DNA of 64,000 nucleotides from Gambelia wislizenii (GCA_030847615.1 JAUMIR010000003.1:69326001-69390000), one strand, 5' to 3'; counted from the stretch's first letter, positions 33,975 to 45,265 are shown. The notes: generated by a model from the sequence alone, not told the origin. Made by a program: numbers and translations.

Positions 33975-35275
33975 ACCACCCAATGTAGTCTTTATAGCCA
34001 GCCCATTGGGAGACTGGATACCCAGGGGGACTACCCACCACTGTGAACCAACCAACTCTTCCCTCCTATCCCCAGAGAGACAGAGAATTGTAGAGAAACC
34101 AAGAGGTATAGACACGTGCAGCATCAATGCATAGAAAGATTAAGGAGACTTATTTATTCAAGCAAGTTCAAGTTAGACAATCTTCCATGAGGCAGGCTTC
34201 TTCTGTGTCCCAGGCATGCTTTAAAGTTACAGAAATAGCAAGGTATTAAAGTCAAAGCATTTAGTTATTCAAAGTTACATTCAGTTCCTAAGTTCTGCTA
34301 CACATCTCAACCAAAGTGGAAGAAATTAACATAATTCCCTAATGCGATCCTAGACAGGCCCTAAAAGTTCTGCTCACTATGTGTAGTGTTTGTTGGCTGT
34401 CAGATGATATCAGGGAGCTGTGAGCTAAGCCAGGCAGCTTGCTCTAATGGTCATTGTCCAGCCTTTGGCTCTCACATGCTGGAATATAAAGAGCCTCCTT
34501 TTGTCTTTGTTCAAAACCGCATGGTGACTCTGCAATGGTCTCACACAAAAGCAGTTATACCTTCGTTAGGATTCCCAACTCAAGAGTTGTGATTGCCCAT
34601 TTCTGGTCTTGTCATTGATGAAGCCATCTCATGAGCTTCTGTGGAGGTGGTGTTTTAGACCCTCCCTTCCAGTTAACCCTTTCCTTACCTGATGCAATGT
34701 TGGCAAGACAATACTGTTTGCAAATAAAGGGAAATATAGTTCTCTGGCAGAATAATGGGAGTTGCAATCAACCTTGAGGCAGATGGATGGAAATCCCATC
34801 ATGACAGCCGCTGTGGCAGCATCCAATGGAGCCAAGGTAGGCAGGACAAGAAGGGAGGACAGGCGGGTTTGTGTGAATTCACAGATGTCCACTTGAAGAA
34901 CTACAGAACTTTCTGGATGGTTCAGAACACTGCTCTGCACAGGTGTAGATAACCCAATTGTGTGGATTCACAAAGACCATGAAGAAGAACAATAATCATT
35001 ATTTGGAAGAATAAAAATAACCACATTCACGCACACATTCAGACATCAAGCATTCATGCAAGACTAGCTAAATAAAGTGGGAGAGACTGAGATAGGGGGA
35101 TAGAGAAGGGAATTTCCAGCGGGCGATACAACACCTTTTCCTGAAGAGATGAGGTTGTGGAAGAAACCAGAAGAGTGGGGGTCTGGATCTGGAATGGTTA
35201 CGTAGATGGACAACATGTCCACAGAAAGGAGATCTGTGTGCCTGGCTACACAATTTAACGTGGAGTTGAGAGGAA
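33975..35275. other. No gene recognised
   Basis: Ordinary intergenic DNA. A reverse frame at 34940-34629 (103 codons) has no recognisable domain. Confidence 0.4.
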
Positions 35276-35345
35276 GATGATGATGATGATGATTGCACTT
35301 AGTTATATAGCGCCATAAGCTTTACATAGTGCTTTACAAAAAAGA
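35276..35345 (+). mobile_element. LINE 3'-end-like fragment
   Basis: A (GATGAT)n stretch is followed by TTATATAGCGCCATAAGC and TACATAGTGCTTTACAA. The TATAGCGC and GTGCTTTAC words are typical of L2/CR1-clade 3' ends. It is short and the family is uncertain. Confidence 0.45.
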
Positions 35346-36280
35346 AAAACAACACTGTGTGCACTTGAGCTGGGTTTTCAAGGGGTTTTTATGGTAAATA
35401 TTTGCCTTCTGAGGATGGGATCTGAGTAGAAGACAAGACCTTGAGATGTTGCTCCGAGAGCGACAAAGACTTTCCAGATATGTTAATCGCATTTTGGTGG
35501 TTTACTATTTTGCAAATCAAAGAGAGTAACATCCCTTTGTTTAGGGTGAGGTAAAAAGATAGAGGGTCATTGGCAAGTTTTGGTTGTGCCAGCCTTAGAA
35601 AATAGGATTAGCATGGGGCATAAGCAAGCTGCTGCCTTCAGTTGATTGGCGAATTAGTGATTCTTTGGAATTTAGGCTTGGCCCCTCCTTAAGTGCATAC
35701 CTAAGTAATGTTTGTCTTTGGGTTTTTCCTAGTTCCCCAGTTTATGTTAATGGCCACAGTGCATGGAAGACCACATGTTTGACCAAATTATTAAATGTTG
35801 CCAATTATTATAATGGGGACCCCCAGAGAAAAGGGGAGGGGGGTATCAGGGCTAGTAACAACATCAGATGACAGGTTTAGGGTTTTCACTGCCACTCAAG
35901 GATCTGATGAAGACTGTATAGAATTTCAGTATACTGAAGACTTCCTGACCCAAATCTATACTCTGAATTCTACCCAAACCCTTCCTTTTACCTCCAAACT
36001 ATCCTAGCCCTTCCTTCTGGGACTGGCAAGAAAAGCCTTGTCTTTCTTTTGGGAATACCAACTGCTTGTCCCTCACCTAATAATTTGGGAGCCCTTTCCT
36101 TGCCAGGCCACAAAAACACAAGCAGAAAACTCGATATCAGTTTTTCCTCTTGTCATGTGAGTTGCTACTAATCTGGCAGGGGTGGGATGGGGCTTTATCA
36201 GAAGATCAGATTATCCCAGCTAGTTGGCTGGAGTAAGTTGCTGACTCAGAAACCTCTCATTACTAAGCAGACTTAACTAA
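35346..36280. other. No gene recognised
   Basis: Intergenic DNA without a recognisable repeat or coding region. Confidence 0.4.
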
Positions 36281-36468
36281 AGTTGTTGTTGTGTGCCTTT
36301 CAGTAATTTCTGACTTATGGTGACCCTAATGCAAACCTATCACAGAGTTTTCTGAGGGCTAAGAGTGTTACTTGCCCAACATCAGCCAGTGGGTTTTCAT
36401 GGCTGAGTAGGGATTCAAATCCTGGTCTCCATTCATAGTCTAACACTCAAACCACTATGTCACGCTGT
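36281..36468 (-). mobile_element. tRNA-headed SINE, reverse copy
   Basis: On the plus strand it begins with the complement of the SINE tail (GTTGTTGTTGTGTGCC, then ATTTCTGACTTATGGTGACC). It ends with the head, where GATTCAAATCCTGG is the reversed B box and CTAACACTCAAACCAC the reversed A box region. It is the same family as 11163-11408. Confidence 0.85.
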
Positions 36469-36939
36469 AGACTCACTGAATCAATGGGAACTTGGTAAAT
36501 CAACACTTATGAAAATTGCATTGATTCAAAAGGCCAATTCTAATTGGGATTAACCATGTGATTTACACCTTTTACCCGTGACAAGGGAGACATCTACTTG
36601 CAACCAGCCTTTGGGTTTCCAGTTGTGCTTTCATAACATATTTCACACTAGCATGCATTGGGAGGTATAAACTCAACTACCAGTGATTCAGTCAGTTTGC
36701 AAACACATCTCAACACTAGACTCCCTGCAGATTTCATGGCCATGTCTGGCCTATTTTTTAAATTTTTTTTTCTGTTTCCTTTCCTCCCCCCCCCCCTACT
36801 TAGGACTTCAAACTTTTGTGGCATTTTGGTTCTCCTTTTTTTCCCCCAAGAAATTGCACAGTTGTGGATTTTATTGTTTGATTTTACTTATGGACCAGCA
36901 TGACCATCTTTGGGTTGTTGGTAGATGGACCAAAGAACA
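36469..36939. other. No gene recognised
   Basis: Intergenic DNA with a pyrimidine-rich stretch at about 36745-36800. Confidence 0.4.
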
Positions 36940-38018
36940 GACACCCCCCCCCGGATCTGAAAGAATGGTAGATCCGGGGGAGGTGTTTTAATGATGGGCA
37001 TGGAGACGAGCGCAGGGGTTGGCCAGGGCGTGGCTACGCCCTGGCTAGGAGGAGACAGGGGTGGGGCTGAGGCGGGGCCTGTTTAACCCTTTGCCACCCC
37101 TGGCCTCCTCCTCTTTTCCTCTGGATCGAAAACTGGAAGAACATCTGGAACTTTTCGAGCTGGAGGGAGAGCTAAGTCTACTGGGCTGTGCTTTTTGGGT
37201 TTGATGATTGAGCAACAGCCCAGCAGTGTGGTTGTGATTTCTGATTGATTTTGGATTATTTTTGATTGATAGGTGTTATTGCTCTGGTCGCTTTTCCTTG
37301 TTTCCTTTTTGGTTTGGTAGTTTCTTTGTTCTCCCTGATCTCTCTTTAAACCACGTGGTCCCACTTCCTTTGTTTCTGATCTGAAGTGACTGCTTTAACT
37401 GATTTAATTGTCTGCGGGATTGTTTGATTAATTTGATTGTTTGATTTAATTGATTATATTTGATTATATTTGATTTAACTGATTTAATTAATTAAATTTG
37501 ATTAAATTGATTGATTTGTCCTATCGCCGCGGCCACGTGGTCCTCCTTTCTTTGTTTTTGATCTTAACTGACGGCTTTAACTAATTAATTGACTGTATTA
37601 TTTGTCTGGGGGATTGTTTGATTAATTTGATTGTTTGATTTAACCGATTACATTTGATTTAACTGTTTTACCCGATTAAAATTGGTTAAATTGATTAAAT
37701 TGATTGGGGGCTACTCAATCTCCCCCCCCCCGTGGCCTTTCGATTTTGCCTCCCGTCTCCCAGCGTCTCCTGCCTCCCAGCCTGTAGAAAAGCTTGCGCT
37801 TTACCCCCTGCCGCGGCCTGTTTGCGGCCCCCATCGCCGCCCCCCCGCCGCGGCCTGCTTGCGGCTTCGGCCGCCACCCTCGCAGCCTGCTTGAGGCCTG
37901 CTTGCAGCCTCCTGCTTGCGGCCTCCCCGCCGCTGCACTTCTGCCGCTGCCCCCGCGGCCTGCTTGCGGCCTCCATCGCCGCCCCCAGAAGAGATGCAGA
38001 AATAAGAGTTCAAGATGC
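36940..38018. mobile_element. Possible 1.08-kb insertion made of low-complexity blocks
   Basis: The word ACCAAAGAACA occurs at 36929-36939 and 38019-38029, within longer imperfect matches (AGATGGACCAAAG and AGATGCACCAAAG). That suggests an 11-bp target duplication. The insert starts with a C-rich hairpin (36941-36986, arms CCCCGGATCT and AGATCCGGGG). A second hairpin lies at 37021-37050 (CCAGGGCGT and ACGCCCTGG). An AT-rich part follows, with a 180-bp unit beginning CCACGTGGTCC repeated at 37351 and 37532. The last part is GC-rich and full of CTGCTTGCGGCC words (37740-37985). No coding domain is recognised and the element type is unknown. Confidence 0.45.
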
Positions 38019-38135
38019 ACCAAAGAACATCACACTGTGTTCTGTCTTGTAGCTTCCCTTAACTATAATTGTTTCTTCTTTTTAATATATTGGTCTAAAG
38101 AAGCATGAGCTCTTGCATTATGTACCTTCATTTTT

Positions 38136-38205
38136 GCTGGAAGGTTGCATTTCTGCACTTTAGATTTAAAGTTTAAAAAAACTTTCTGGTTGTGGTTGCC
38201 TCCAC
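38136..38205 (+). mobile_element. Fragment related to the TCTAGAC-end TIR family
   Basis: AAGGTTGCATTTCTGCAC, then TTAGATTTAAAGTTT and AAAAAACT, match 39187-39231 inside the element at 38822-39449 (AAGGTTGCACTTCTGCAAC). Only this internal block is recognisable. Confidence 0.55.
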
Positions 38206-38757
38206 ATTCGCTTGTTCCTGTCAGTGGGTTCTTTTCTGTTGGGGTGGGGGCTGTTTGTTGCTAGATATAGCAATGTCTTGGATTCTCACTAGAAGGTTTT
38301 GTTTTTGGAAATGTGGACATGGTTTGTTGAGACTGGTATGTTCCTATGTTTTTGAAATATCTTTATTTTTCTAAGACATTGTGAAACAGAATTTCACGGT
38401 AAAAGTGCTATTTCACAGATGCAGTATGATGTTATAACTCCCCCCACTTGTTTTAAGGAGAAAAGGATTAAGGAATTCCCTTTCTCTTCTCTACCTTCTA
38501 TCCTGAAACTGTCCAGCATAGAAACACTACAGCCTACCTCACAATACAGGTTAAGTATCCCTTATCCGAAATGCTGAGGACCAGAAGTGTTTTGGATTTC
38601 AGGTTGGGGTTTTTTTTGGATTTTGAATATTCCCATATACATAATGAGATATCTTAGAGATGGGACCCAAGTCTAAACATGTAATTCATTTATGTTTCAT
38701 ATACCCTATAAACATAGCCTGAAAGTAATTTTATACACCGTGTTTTTAATAATTTTG

Positions 38758-39570
38758 CAAAAGGATCTTGTAGCACCTTTGAAACTAAAAGAAACTGTAG
38801 CATGAGGTTTTGTAGGCTCAGGGGTTGTCTAGATGGTGAAAAAAAACTCCTCATAGAATTCAAGGAGAATACCTTTTGTCCCAACGAGACCCTGCTGTGA
38901 TTCGCCATTTTTGGGAGGGGACCAAAAATTGTGTGATAAAAGCCTTTACAACTTTTCCTGAAGTTTTTTTAAAGCACGAAAATGCACATTACTGCCCGTT
39001 TGGACAACCGATTTGCAGTGCAGCACAATCCAGAAGTCAAAAGCTGGTTGGTCGGACATGTGCGGGGGAAGGGGGCAGGCTTGCCGGCAATGAAGTGGCC
39101 AGAACCACCTTTTTTCTTTTCTTTTTTTTTTTGCGGTGGTAACCATGCACATTTTTGCAGCGGTAAGGCGACAAAACAGTTTTTGAAGCAGAAGGTTGCA
39201 CTTCTGCAACTTAGATTTCAAGTTTTAAAAAACCTGTTCAGTGACGGCAACTTGTGGAGAATAATAACACAAGTAATTCACTCACAGCCACCATCTTGAA
39301 TCACAGGCAAGCCTCTGTGTGAACTTCAAACATGGATAAATTTGCATTCCAACGATCTCACTCCAAAACTGTGGAGACAAATGAACGCTGATGCAATTTT
39401 GCATTAACGCGCAACAATTCACATTATATTGCCTCGTCTTGACAAGCCCTCAGTATACTCCTTTAGATGCAACTGCGAAAGTAGACTAAGTCTACAAAAT
39501 CTCATGCTACAGCTTCTTTCTCTCAGTCTCAAATTTCCATAGTAATATTCTAGACTAACATGGCTATGCC
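38758..39570. mobile_element. Palindromic element, middle layer of the nest
   Basis: An exact 13-bp duplication, TTTAATAATTTTG, flanks it at 38745-38757 and 39571-39583. The left arm (GATCTTGTAGCACCTTTG, then ACTGTAGCATGAG) and right arm (CTCATGCTACAG, then GTCTCAAATTTCC) are inverted relatives around a centre now occupied by another element. The arms resemble a widespread sauropsid palindromic repeat. A 13-bp TSD is longer than usual for DNA transposons. Confidence 0.75.
38822..39449. mobile_element. 628-bp TIR element of the TCTAGAC-end family, inner layer
   Basis: The ends are GGGTTGTCTAGATGGTG and, in reverse, GGGCTTGTCAAGACGAGG. The tetramer TCAG lies at both sides (38818-38821 and 39450-39453), a 4-bp TSD. 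Internal sequence matches the inverted pair at 56110-57286, for example GTTTGGACAACCGATTTGC against GTTAGGACAACC. A 4-bp TSD with GGG ends would fit Chapaev- or Sola-like groups, but without a transposase I leave it open. Confidence 0.8.
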
Positions 39571-39716
39571 TTTAATAATTTTGTGTATGAAACAAAGTTT
39601 GTGTACATTTAATCAACAGAAAGCAAAGGTGTCACTATCTCAGCCAGCCATGTGGAGAATTTTGAATTTTAGAGTACAGTATTTCAGATTTCCAGATAAG
39701 GGATATTCAGCCTATA

Positions 39717-40280
39717 CACATCACTGGAGTGTGGCGGGGTGGTGGTGAACCACAGCAATAAATGCACATGTGCCCACCAGGACTTTTTATAAATATAATT
39801 AACATGTCTTGGAATTTAAATAAAAATGGAGGTGGGACTAATATTTGTAGCTGCTGCTACAAATTGCCAGCAAAGGATAATATAAACGTAATTTGGATAT
39901 TTTAAAAAAAGAAACAGCAGTACCTCCAAATGCCACCACCCTCAACAACATTTGCATTGTCTGTTTTTCGCCATTATTGACTTTATTTTGATTTATTTTA
40001 TTTTATTACATTGCATTGTACATTTTCCTAATAATGAGTTTCAAGGTGACTTTGCCTTATATTACTCTAAATCTAAGCCTGTGCAAACTTCATTCTATTA
40101 TATTTTGTGGCATGAGCTTGGAAATTTTCTAGTTATGACAATGAAAAGTGCATACACAGCATGTTAATCACAGGTACTCCTAATTTGTGTGAGTCAGCAG
40201 TCTCTAACCAACACAGACTGAAATGTGTGATACATGTAGTGGCAGCTGCTCTGCATTTATATTAAGAGTCTGAGCTTAGA
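39717..40280. other. No gene recognised
   Basis: Intergenic AT-rich DNA. Confidence 0.4.
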
Positions 40281-40490
40281 CACCCTAAAGGCACCAGATC
40301 CTGTCTGATCTTAGAAGCTAAGCAGGGTCAGCCCTGGTTAGTACTTGGATGGGAGACCACCAATGAATACCAGGTGCTGTAGATTATATTTCAGAGGAAG
40401 GAAGTGGCAAAACCATCATTGAGCATTCCTTGCTGAAGAAAACTCTTTCACAGGGTTGCCACAAGTCGACAGGTAACTTAAAGGTACACA
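40281..40490 (+). mobile_element. 5S-rRNA-headed SINE
   Basis: The head matches 5S rRNA well (GTCTGATCTTAGAAGCTAAG, then GTTAGTACTTGGATGGGAGA and GGTGCTGTAG). The tail reads GAGGAAGGAAGTGGCAAA, then CAGGGTTGCCACAAGTCG. The start of true 5S rRNA is replaced, and the tail shows it is a retroposon rather than a 5S gene. Confidence 0.9.
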
Positions 40491-41487
40491 TACACCAGAA
40501 TTAAGTCAAAGAACTGATGTAGAGATAACAAAATATCATAGATTTCTGTATGGTAAACCAAAACAGCCTTGGACCCGCATATTCTCTCCGCACCTATCCT
40601 GTACAGGCATGTGTTTAAGGAGAAAATTGAAACCTTTTATTACAAATCTGAAACAAAACACAGTTCAGCACATAATTATGCTATCTTTAAACCAGGGGTG
40701 GGTAAAGCATAGGTTGCTATCCTTAAACCAAGTTAAATGTGACCCCTAGAGTGGCTTCTGTGGGCCCAAGGTCCCTACATTTTTAAAAGTTGACTTTACT
40801 TCCAGACTTCCTGTTGGGGAATAAGGGATTCTCCTTGGCCTAAAACAGTTTGAGGGGAGTATAAAGGCAGCAAAATTGCCCCCAATGGCTAGGGGATATT
40901 GACAGGGGGAAAGGATGAAAGTGGGGCAGGCACAGCCTTCCAAGATCCTCTAAGGGACCAATGTAGCCCTTTAAACACTGACAGTTGCTCAATCAACTAT
41001 GGTTTCAGAGAACAAACCAGAACCAACATCATTTTGAATCCTCGTTTGCTTCTAAATCATAATTTAAATTGGGGTGGCCAATATATGGCCTATGGACTCC
41101 AGAGGGGCCCTAACACAGTCAAATACCCCCCCCTTTTCTTTGTAATAAATATGACTGGAAAAGCCTCCTGTGTCTTCTAGGAGCTGTGGGGGAATTTCAC
41201 TATGTTTGAAATGTCCCTGGTCTATTTTAGACTAAAAGAGAGGGCTTTTTTCTAAGGTAGAAGTGACATCTGGCTACCTCTTGGTTGAGAAAAAGGACTT
41301 TCACAGTTCTAAAAAAGCCCAGAAAGGCCTTAAAACACAAATTCTGGTATGTGTGTGTGTGTGTGGGGGGGGTCCTCTTGGGTCCAGCAGGGACATGTCT
41401 GGTTCCTCAACCTGGGATAAATGCCCAGCCTTGGTTTAAATAAAGCATAAGTCCCCTTAAAACTAGAGTCTCATGCTGTGATCTTCT
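40491..41487. other. No gene recognised; TG repeat
   Basis: Intergenic DNA with a TG/G-rich microsatellite at about 41350-41372. AACCAGGGGTGGGTAAAG near 40690 resembles a hAT-type end, but no partner end was found. Confidence 0.4.
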
Positions 41488-41884
41488 TGTCAGGAGTTAG
41501 AGACTGAACTCCATTATAAAATGGCCAAGCAACTGCAGAACCATGCTGCATTAACTACCAAGTCATGCCTAGTCAGGGAATTAGGGGGCAATGTCCTGTG
41601 TGTATGTATATGTGTATGTGTGTGTGTGTGTGTGTGTGTAGGCTCAGAACAGAGCTCACTTCCTCCTTCTTCCTGAGAATGCTGAGGCCTGGTGAAGCAG
41701 TTTCTCCCTGAATTGTAAATATTTATATATATTGCAACTGTTTGACTTTGAAGATAAAAGTGCCTCCTGCTTATTTGGACATTAAACGCTCTGTGTGAGT
41801 ATTCTTGGGAACGGGTTGCTACTGAGTCTACTGAGACAGGTTTTTTTGCTTCTGCTGGGGATTGAGTGCCCTATCATCGCGATA
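41488..41884 (+). repeat. Copia 5' LTR (397 bp)
   Basis: It aligns with the two outer parts of the 3' LTR, with a TG-rich stretch at 41602-41639 where the 3' LTR carries its insertion. GTAAATATTTATATATATTG near 41716 is a candidate TATA region. The LTR ends at GATA (41881-41884), where the 3' LTR has CTGACA, so the terminal bases have mutated. Confidence 0.9.
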
Positions 41885-41886
41885 GT

Positions 41887-41900
41887 GGTTATGGGCCCAG
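41887..41900 (+). promoter_or_regulatory. Primer-binding site for a half initiator-Met tRNA
   Basis: GGTTATGGGCCCAG, two bases after the LTR, is the exact complement of the anticodon stem-loop of vertebrate initiator tRNA-Met (CTGGGCCCATAACC). It starts where a 39-nt 5' half of that tRNA would end. Drosophila copia is primed by such a half tRNA. The match is seen in the sequence; the priming mechanism is inferred from copia. Confidence 0.85.
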
Positions 41901-42095
41901 ATGATTGATCTCAGATTAGATAAGCTGCACCCAAAAAATTCCCAGAAACACTTTTGTTTTGAGCATTTTTGGCTAGTTGGCTGAGAAACAGTTGTTTCAG
42001 CCAGGCCCTGTAATATATTCAAGCAACCTTGAAGTGCTGCCAGCTGCCAGCTGTTTGTGTTTCATAGCTGGAGAACTGTTGACTCAATCAGTAGA

Positions 42096-43509
42096 ATGGC
42101 AGATAATAGCCTTGCCTGCTTTGAAAAGCTGGCTGATGGAAATTATTCAGCATGGAGTTTATATGTTTAGATGTTCTCGGGAACATCTCGGAGAGACCAT
42201 ATAACTCCAGTATTAAAATCTCTCCACTGGCTGATTATTAGTTTCTGGGCCCAGTATAAGGTGTTGGTTATTACCTTTAAAGCCCTAAATGGCTTGGGTC
42301 CAATTTATCTTCGGAACCGCCTCCTCCCATACAATCCTCCCCACACACTCCGGTCCTCTGGGAGGAATTTGCTTCAGCCACAAAAATCTAGGCTGTCTAC
42401 AACCTCCCAGAGGGCCTTTTCGGTAATCGCCCCCAAATTGTGGAATGACCTGCTGAATGAGATCCGTCAGATGATGAACCTGAGTAGCTTTAAAAAAGCA
42501 CTAAAGACGGATCTCTTTCGGCATGCCTTTCCTAATTAGATCCCGGCCTCAGGAGCTCCTGGCCTCTTTTAGTCTGCTGGCCATTTATTGTAATTATTGT
42601 ATTTATTGTAATTATTGCATTTAAAGGTGATTTTAGATTAGTTGCTTTTTAATTTAATTTGTTTAATATCTTTTTATGGGGGTGTGTGGGGGGTGTGGTG
42701 TTTAGGGATTTTTATCTATATTGTATTTTAATTTTTGTAAGCCACCCCGATTGTTTTAACAGAGGGGCAGGGTATAAATAAATATTATTATTATTATTAT
42801 TATTATTAGGAGGCTTTATTAATTAAGGACAATTTGTGGCACATTTTGGAGAAGTGTGATCCCAGAAGGTTCAGAAGTTGAAATAGTGTTCAGGCTAGCA
42901 GACCAGAAGGCTAGAGCTGCAATTCTCTTATCGCTCAGCCCTTCCCAGTTAATACATGCAGCCCCAGCAAAGACAGCCTTTCAGCTTTGGAAAGCTTTGA
43001 AAACAGTTCATCAGAATTCATCCAGCCTCTCAAAGATGATATGGACTAAGAGACTTTATAACACAAAGCTGTCTACTGGAGGCTGCATGAAAGCCCATTT
43101 GGAAGAAATGAGGCCGCTTTTTCAAGAGGTGGCCAACAGAGTGGTGGACATTCCAGAAGCCCATAAATGTTTTATTTTATTGGGCAGTTTGCCCAAGGAA
43201 TGGGATTTCCTAATGTACAGTCTGCAGACCACCAGGGAGAGTGATTTGTCTGTAGACCTGGTAGCTGGATGTATTCTGGAAGAGGTCCAACACAAGCAAT
43301 TTGATTCCTGGATGGAGGGGAATGAACAGCAAAAAATTACCAGATGTTATCAGAAGAGCACTGAAATAGAGGCACCTGTGGAGGAGGAAGCCACCAGCTA
43401 CGTGAAATGCTGCTTCAGATGCAAAAAGCCTGGACATTTTCAGAAGGACTGTAAGATGCCTGCACCGGATAGGAGTGCATCCTCTCAGGCTACAAGCCAT
43501 GCTTCATAG
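42096..43509 (+). pseudogene. gag: Copia gag (interrupted by L2)
   Basis: The ATG at 42096 starts a frame ending in KLADGNYSAWSLYV just before the L2. It resumes at about 42811 with EALLIKDNLWHIL, the usual start of copia Gag. A stop and frameshift near 42880 follow. The frame at 42856-43509 carries the rest of Gag and the zinc knuckle CFRCKKPGHFQKDC (C-x2-C-x4-H-x4-C) near residue 192. Confidence 0.88.
42167..42810 (+). mobile_element. L2 LINE 3' fragment inside copia gag
   Basis: The frame from 42171 holds the L2 C-terminal signature (RDHITPVLKSLHWL, ALNGLGPIYLRN, RAFSVIAPKLWNDL, SFKKALKTDLF). It is followed by a 3' UTR ending GGGTATAAATAAATA and an (ATT)n tail at 42783-42807. The copia gag reading is continuous across the insert. 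No clear TSD is seen, as is common for L2. Confidence 0.88.
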
Positions 43510-44654
43510 CACAGCACCATCCTGATGGTACTGAAGAAAGAATTTGGTTACTTGATAGTGGGGCCACACACAATATGGTTAATGATTTACAGTAGTTAAC
43601 CAATGTTAAAAGTGCTTCAATAACCATTATTACCCTTGCAGATGGTGCTCCCAGCAAGATGCAGAAAATGGGCACTGCATATGTGCCCTCTTTTGGTAAA
43701 GATTTTGAAAATATGTTATGTGTTAACAAACTAGAGAACTGTATATTAAGTGTGTCCCAAATGACTACTGCTGGTTATAAAGTGATATTTGAGGAGGAAT
43801 ATTGTACAGTAACAGAAAGGCATAACATGAATAAAATGTGTGCAAAAGGGATAAAGAAACACATGTTGTATTACATGTTGCCTAAAGGGAAGGTAGCAAA
43901 TGTGAACCCTATAGACAATGTGCCCCTACATGATAAGTGTGTTCATTACTACCACAGGCTAATGGGCCATGCTGGTTACAAAGGGTTAAAGGAGTTAGAA
44001 AAAGTGTGCCCTGGTTTAAGCATGAAATACTGCCCAAGATTCTTAGCACATGCTATGTGCAGGAAAGTTAAGGTGAAGGCTTTCCCTATGTGGGGTCCCA
44101 AATGTGTCACCAACAGGCCCTTTGAAGTTGTCCACGTTGATTTAGCAGGTCCCTATAAGCCCACTGAAGGGAGTAAATGCTATTTATTTGTCATAGTGGA
44201 CAGACACACTAGATACATCTACATATACTTACTGAAGGAGAAAAGTCAGGCTGTAGACAGGTTCCGTGAGTGGGTGAATGTAGTGGAACGCAAATTTCCT
44301 TCTCATAAGGTTCCCAGTCTAGTGATGGATAGGGGAGGGGAATTCTTATCTAACAGTCTGCAGACCTGGATGCGTAAGAGGGGCATTAGACACAAGACCA
44401 CAAACCCAGCATCTCCAGGGGAGGATGGGCTTGCAGAAAGGAAAATTGGGATGTTGAAGTGCATGATGGAAGATGCACAAGGCCCAGCTGGGCTGTGGGG
44501 GGAGGCAGTGAAGACTGCTGCTTACCATTTAAATAGACTATGGATATCTAGCATCAACCAGATCCCATATTGTCTATCGTATGGTAGAGCACCAAACCTC
44601 AAGCACCTGAGGATTTTTGGACAGTATGCAAATGTACTGATTCACCAGGTCTAA
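43510..44654 (+). pseudogene. pol: Copia protease and integrase (broken)
   Basis: The protease motif DSGA lies at 43554-43565 and a TAG soon follows. The frame at 43659-44654 has the GAG-pre-integrase block YYHRLMGH and then the integrase core. Its catalytic Asp, Asp, Glu residues appear in VVHVDLAGP, SLVMDRGGEF and GLAERKIGM. The second cysteine pair of the zinc site (CPRFLAHAMC) is spaced abnormally. Stops at 43595 and after 44654 break the chain. Confidence 0.88.
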
Positions 44655-45265
44655 GGAAGCCTGGGTAGCCTAAAACCAGGCAGCTGTGTTTCCTAGGCTA
44701 TGAGGTAATAAATACGTGTTTTCTCTCCATCCTGGAAAGGTTACATTCTCCAGGAGTGCAAACTTTGAAATGCAGTCAGAGTGGGACAGACTGCATTGCA
44801 ATCAGGAGGTTTTTGTTCCCTTGGGGAGGGATGTGCCAACAATTCCCAAAAGTCCTACAAATGGAGGGGTGGCAATGCCTGATGATGAAGGGGAGGCACA
44901 GGAAGAAAAGCCTGACACTTTCCATGCCACTCCAACACACACACCACCACAAAGAAGCATTGAGCCTGACACAGGGAGAGAAAGCAGCAGCAGTGCAAGT
45001 AAGGATGAGTCAGGCAGAACTAGGGTGCTCATCCCCAGAAGGTCAACGACGGTCAGAAAGGCTCCTGACAGATTTGTTGTTCAGGACGCCAGGCTGTGCA
45101 ATGTCATGGGAGAGGAGCCTGCAAGTTTTCAGGATCTCCTAAAACTTCCCCAGGAAGAGCAGGAGAAGTGGAACACAGCCATGGACTCCGAGAGTCACTA
45201 GTTGAGAGGAAAGTGTTCTAGGTGTTGAGAGGCCCAAAGACCAAAAGGTTGTTGGTTGCAGGTGG
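44655..45265 (+). pseudogene. Copia integrase-RT linker (broken)
   Basis: The frame at 44716-45201 is a polar, Ser/Pro-rich linker typical between integrase and RT in copia. It ends with FQDLLKLPQEEQEKWNTAMD, the block that precedes the RT start (usually an alanine-methionine-glutamate stretch). Confidence 0.75.

Larger units (their letters stand above)
38547..39714. mobile_element. Tigger-like DNA transposon, outer layer of a nest
   Basis: The left end CAGGTTAAGTATCCCTTATC is preceded by TA (38545-38546). The right end, read in reverse, is TAGGCTGAATATCCCTTATC and is followed by TA. The inner sequence is continuous between 38744 and 39584 once the nested insert is removed. It has the AATGAGATATCTTAGAGATG and GGTGTCACTATCTCAGCC blocks of an old Tigger-group non-autonomous family found in many amniotes. 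No transposase is encoded. Confidence 0.8.

Noticed and set aside
40281..40490. 5S rRNA gene
   Set aside because: The 5' part is missing or altered, and a SINE tail shared with the tRNA-headed SINE follows. It is a retroposon.
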